Assembly: GCA_947179155.2 (NCBI GenBank)
Contig: OX359285.1
Location: 9,222,731 to 9,286,730 of the forward strand
Direction: 5' to 3'
Source of the DNA: Hedera helix
Lineage: Eukaryota; Streptophyta; Magnoliopsida; Apiales; Araliaceae
DNA: 64,000 nucleotides
Below the pieces are notes generated by a model that ran no database searches, was not told the origin of the DNA, and saw only the letters and a program-made list of their open reading frames with translations. Position numbers and translations under genes: made by a program. Positions 60,576 through 64,000 of this stretch are shown one piece after another. How positions within the stretch are numbered: position 1 is the stretch's first letter; every line of letters begins with the position of its first letter.

Positions 60576-62752
60576 TTAGTTGCTTGATGGGTTGTCTTCT
60601 TCATCCTCATCGGAGGAGAAACCTATGGAGGTTGGATCCAAACCTGCTGCCTTGATTTTTCCTTTGGCAAACAAGTAGCCTTGGTCATATTGAGCTACCA
60701 CCACTTCAGTTAGTTCTTTGGATTTTTTATATTTTTGTATTTTGGCATGTTAGTTATCTTCAATGGTGGTTCGGGCTTGAGTTTTGAAGGTTAAGTTTTC
60801 TTCTTCAAGTAACTTATTGGCGATGGTGGAGATATAGAGGGGCTTCATCTATCTGGTTTGTTTGTTTAATGAGGAGTTTGTTTTATTGTTGAAGTTCTTC
60901 AATTTTCTTCAGGTGTTATGTTCTGTCTTGATGAAGGGTGGTTCATTCTTCGGTAAGATTTTTGAGGTTCTGTTCATTTTGGTGTTCGGCTTTGGCTAGT
61001 TTTGCTTGAAGTGCTAGTATGAAGGCTTTGTTTACTTCCCGCTCTACATGTAGAGTTGAGTTGTCTTCTTTGATCTCGTTTAGTTCGACTTGTAGTTAGT
61101 TGATGGTGGCGGCTTGTTATTTGTCTTTGTGCTTGAATAGTTAAAGTTTGTTGAAAGCACTTAAGGCCTATTAAGAGGGCGAGTTAGTATGAAAAAAAAT
61201 ACAATAAAATGAAACAAGTGTGAGAGGGGTTCTTACCCAACCCAAGTGGAGTGTTGCCGATGTCATAAGATTACTGAAGTCTAGGGAGTTGTAGTATGGG
61301 TTATTAGATGGGAGGTTGAAGAAACTGAGGGGTTTGAAGGGAAGGGTCTCCTCGGGGTTTATTGGCCAAAAAGTTAATTTTGATAGATTTGGGTTGGAAG
61401 AAGAGGCTTCAGCGTTTGTTTGGGTTGGAGGTGTCGGGGGGATTTATTGTACTGGTGGGCTTTCAGAGTAAATTTCTATGGGGGTGGTTGATCGGAATGG
61501 TGTTGATTAAGGAGGGGGAGTTGTAGAGGTGTCTCTGAAGGGTATTTCAGGGGACTTGGACAATGGGGTGAAGGTAGATGGGGTGGTATTGAGGAGATGG
61601 GTTGGATGTATATTGGGGCATAAGTGGCTTTAGTTACCTTTCAACGTTTTCTTTTGTGGAGTTGTTTTTAAGCATTGGTTAGTTCAAAAGCATTTTTGTC
61701 AAGGGATGAATGGGTGGCTTCGATGATGGGTTTGAGGGGTTTGACGTTTGTTGGAATAGAGTTAGTTTATGTTCTGGGGATTTCGGACATTATGTTTTCA
61801 AACTTCAGAGCTTTGGAGGTTTGGGAGCTTCAGAGGTTTGGGGTTGGTCTTCTGTGTCTAAAATTGGAGTATGGGGTCGGGGTTGGGGTTGGGGTTTGGA
61901 TATGATCACTACTGAAATCAAAATAAGCGGGGAAGGGAGAATGAGAGATTAGAAGCAGAAGATAGTAGTAAAGCTAAAATTGAATTAGTAAGGGGTTCAG
62001 ATACATACAGTCGTGATCGAAGAGCCATTGCTAGTTGGTGAGGAGGTCGAGGTTCCAAAATTCAGTTGGCATCTTCCTGTAGAAAGCTCAGAATTCTTTC
62101 TTCTTGGTTGCGGACATATTGTCGTAGCCAAGCTTCTCTTTTTTTCAGTTCGTCCCAGGATGGAAACAGGTGGGTATTCGGTCCTGAGGTGAAGATCCAG
62201 TTGGTATGCCATCCTTTATTGCTAAAGGGAGGTTGCATCCAAGCTTATCAGCTGAGGAGGCGGTTGAGTGTTCGAAAACCAGGTTCTTTTGTTTTGGTAA
62301 GGGTGAAGATGGAAAAAAAGAAGTCTATGCAAAAGGGTGATCTTCTGGGAATGGCAATAAGTGATGTAACATATAAGGTGACTATAGGAATTCGGTACTA
62401 GTTGGGCAAAAACGATGCCAACGGATACCAGAAACTTTGAGATAAACGAATAGAGGGGTAGGTGGACTCTATTTTTGAGAGCATAAACTGGTATTCTGAA
62501 CCAGTAGCTTGATAGACGCTAGTACATTTTTTCTTTTGGGCTGGGAGCTCTGAGGGAGTATTCAATAATGAACTGCTATTCCTCTCAGATTTGGAGGATA
62601 ACTTGATCGGTAATAGTGGATGGTAGGTTGACATGGTGGAACTCTTTGGCTGAGGAGTATTTAGCACGGACTTCTATGTCATTTTTTTTAACTATAGTCA
62701 TGGGAGAATTGCTAGAGGTTGCAACAGTAGAGGAAAAAGGGTTGGATGCCAT
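60576..62752 (-). pseudogene. Antisense ORF of the Tat element (plant transposon-protein type)
   Basis: The minus strand starts MASNPFSSTVATSSNSPMTI (62752), then VHLPLYSFISKFLVSVGIVF and AQLVPNSYSHLI. This matches the domain usually annotated as 'putative gypsy-type transposon' or Transposase_28 (FxxxxLxxxxxxxxQLxPN). Near 61990-61890 there is a possible intron (GTATGT donor, TTTCAG acceptor). The C-terminal half is a charged coiled coil (61100-60800) that ends AQYDQGYLFAKGKIKAAG and SSDEDEEDNPSSN. Antisense ORFs between integrase and 3' LTR are known from Retand-type Tat elements. Stops are frequent. Function unknown. Confidence 0.7.
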
Positions 62753-63061
62753 GAAGGGAAATGGTAATGGGTTTGATCGTAGATGGAATAGGGTTTATTG
62801 AAGTTCAAACTTATATAGAGAATTTGGACGGTTTTGCATGAGAAAGGGAAAGCGGGAGGCGGAAGATTTATGAGGAAATAAGGGATAAAATGAAATTTTG
62901 ATTTGAAATTAATGGTTTAAATATTAGGCGCGAGGCTTATGAGTGGTAGTTTTGGGTTGGGCCCATATGGGTATATGACAATTATAATTAACAGTTGGAA
63001 GGTATATTAATCTTTTTAATTTAATAATTTTTTATGTTACTCTCGTATTAAAATTCTTGTA

Positions 63062-63079
63062 ATAGGAGAATGGAGGTAA
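63062..63079 (+). other. Polypurine tract of the Tat element
   Basis: ATAGGAGAATGGAGGTAA lies directly before the 3' LTR; this is where plus-strand DNA synthesis would be primed. Confidence 0.7.
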
Positions 63080-63633
63080 TGCTAGGGTATAATTTATTGG
63101 ACCCCGGTATTAGTGTGAGCCCAAGTATATTTTTAGATGAGAGTATGGGTCGGGTTATTTTTTACATGCTATGGTGGGCCCAATGTATGCATGGGCCCCA
63201 TTCAAGTATTCCTTTGGGATGACTTGGTGGATTGGGAAGGTTCAAATCCATGACAAATAAGGATTCCAAATTAAACAATGATTCCGGATTTTCATGGTGA
63301 CACGGATAGACCTGTCAACGTTATATTTACAATTGGATTCTGATTATGGATTTCCTATCTTAGTTGGCTTCTAATAGCACAGTTGATGGGAAGAGTATAA
63401 ATACAGCTACATGCATGGACTCACGGTACACATTGAATTTACATCAAATATCAATTATTTTTTAGCAATTTGAGTTCTCCATTGTTACGTTATTTGGCTT
63501 GTACTTATTCTCACGTCGGAGTATACCCTGACCGCCTAGGTTATCGAGTTCTTTGGTGTAACCTTGTTGATTTTCAAGTACAAGTAGTTCATAGTTTGAT
63601 GATTTTTATAGTAGACAAAATTAGGCGTTAACA
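63080..63633 (+). repeat. 3' LTR of the Tat element
   Basis: Starts TGCTAGGGTATAATTTATTG, ends AGGCGTTAACA; 554 bp. It is uninterrupted and collinear with the 5' LTR, which proves the nested insertion in the latter. Many point differences separate the two copies. Confidence 0.92.
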
Positions 63634-63634
63634 A

Positions 63635-63849
63635 TCTATAATATAAAACAAAGCGGCTCAAATCCCAATATTTCTACATCCAACGGCCTCAAATAAATTA
63701 GGCTTCAACATCCAATTGCCTCAAATCAATTTAGGCTTCAACATCCAACGGTCACTAATCTATCTCTCATTTTCCCACCCAATTCAAAATCTTTTTTTCA
63801 AAAATCTATCTACTCACATTTTTTGTCCAAATTAAAATCACCACTACAC

Positions 63850-63887
<38 letters not shown>

Positions 63888-64000
63888 TAATAATTATAAT
63901 AATAGTAATATAATAATAACAATAATAATTATAATAATAGTAATAATAATAAAAATAATAATAGTAATAATAATAATAATTATTATAATAATTATTATTA
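63635..64000 (+). mobile_element. Possible Helitron 5' end (partial)
   Basis: TCTATAATATAAAACAAAGC directly after an A is like the TCTATAxTATxxAA heads of plant Helitrons. The following 'tccaacggcctcaaa' words occur three times. The element would run beyond the window, so no 3' hairpin or CTRR end can be checked. Confidence 0.35.
63847..64000. repeat. (ATA/TAA)n microsatellite
   Basis: Imperfect ATA repeats with GTA, ACA and TTA variants run to the window end. Confidence 0.95.

Larger units (their letters stand above)
49085..63633 (+). mobile_element. Full-length Ty3/gypsy retrotransposon, Tat lineage, degenerate
   Basis: Two related LTRs enclose, in order, gag, aspartic protease, reverse transcriptase, RNase H, a second RNase H and integrase, followed by an antisense ORF. 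A second ('archaeal-type') RNase H plus extra ORF space after integrase mark the Tat/Retand/Ogre lineage. A TTGGCG primer-binding start follows the 5' LTR (50888), and a purine-rich tract (AGGAGAATGGAGG) precedes the 3' LTR. The 5-bp flanks are ATATA and ATCTA, an imperfect duplication. Removing two nested insertions leaves about 9 kb. Many stops and frameshifts and visibly diverged LTRs show it is old and dead. Confidence 0.9.

Overview
The window is nuclear DNA of a flowering plant, almost certainly a eudicot. It is AT-rich, its genes are interrupted by GT-AG introns, it holds a GRF transcription factor with a miR396 site, and it is full of plant-type transposons (Ty3/gypsy Tat and Athila-like elements, copia-like LTRs, hAT, Mutator-like and PIF/Harbinger elements). 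The species cannot be named from the sequence.

Layout. (1) 1814-17516, plus strand: the broken remains of a CTR9 homologue (VIP6/ELF8, a subunit of the RNA polymerase II Paf1 complex). The first three and several later exons are recognisable, but much of the TPR region and the coiled-coil exon are missing, and there are frameshifts and stops. The gap is filled by transposons: a copia-like solo LTR (4692-10194) holding another LTR-type element (5647-9306), which in turn holds a hAT element (6453-7226). All three have exact target-site duplications. Further 3' lie a LINE remnant, a Tourist-like MITE and a Pack-MULE-like element (13778-16696) that carries a protein-kinase fragment and is itself split by an Athila-like solo LTR. 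(2) 17517-22900: intergenic DNA built of MITEs, a palindromic Mutator-like element and hAT-like repeats. (3) 23179-24504, minus strand: an intact three-exon GROWTH-REGULATING FACTOR gene of 361 residues. (4) 24505-28440: GRF upstream region with a hAT insertion and an 84-bp tandem duplication. (5) 28549-43707 (coding part), minus strand: a complete DENN (AEX-3) domain gene. I traced 18 coding exons that join in frame into 805 codons, plus a 5'-UTR exon near 45117-45250. (6) 45300-49084: very AT-rich intergenic DNA. (7) 49085-63633, plus strand: an old, full-length Tat-lineage Ty3/gypsy retrotransposon with two LTRs, gag, protease, RT, RNase H, a second RNase H, integrase and an antisense ORF. 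One solo LTR sits in its 5' LTR and another in its pol. (8) 63634-64000: a possible Helitron 5' end and an ATA/TAA microsatellite.

The two intact genes (GRF and DENN) have unrelated roles, leaf and organ growth control and probable Rab GTPase activation, and share only their orientation. The CTR9 copy cannot make a full protein, so a working copy must be elsewhere if the plant keeps the Paf1 complex. The window's main interest is the record of nested transposition. I saw no tRNA, rRNA, CRISPR or prokaryote-type feature.
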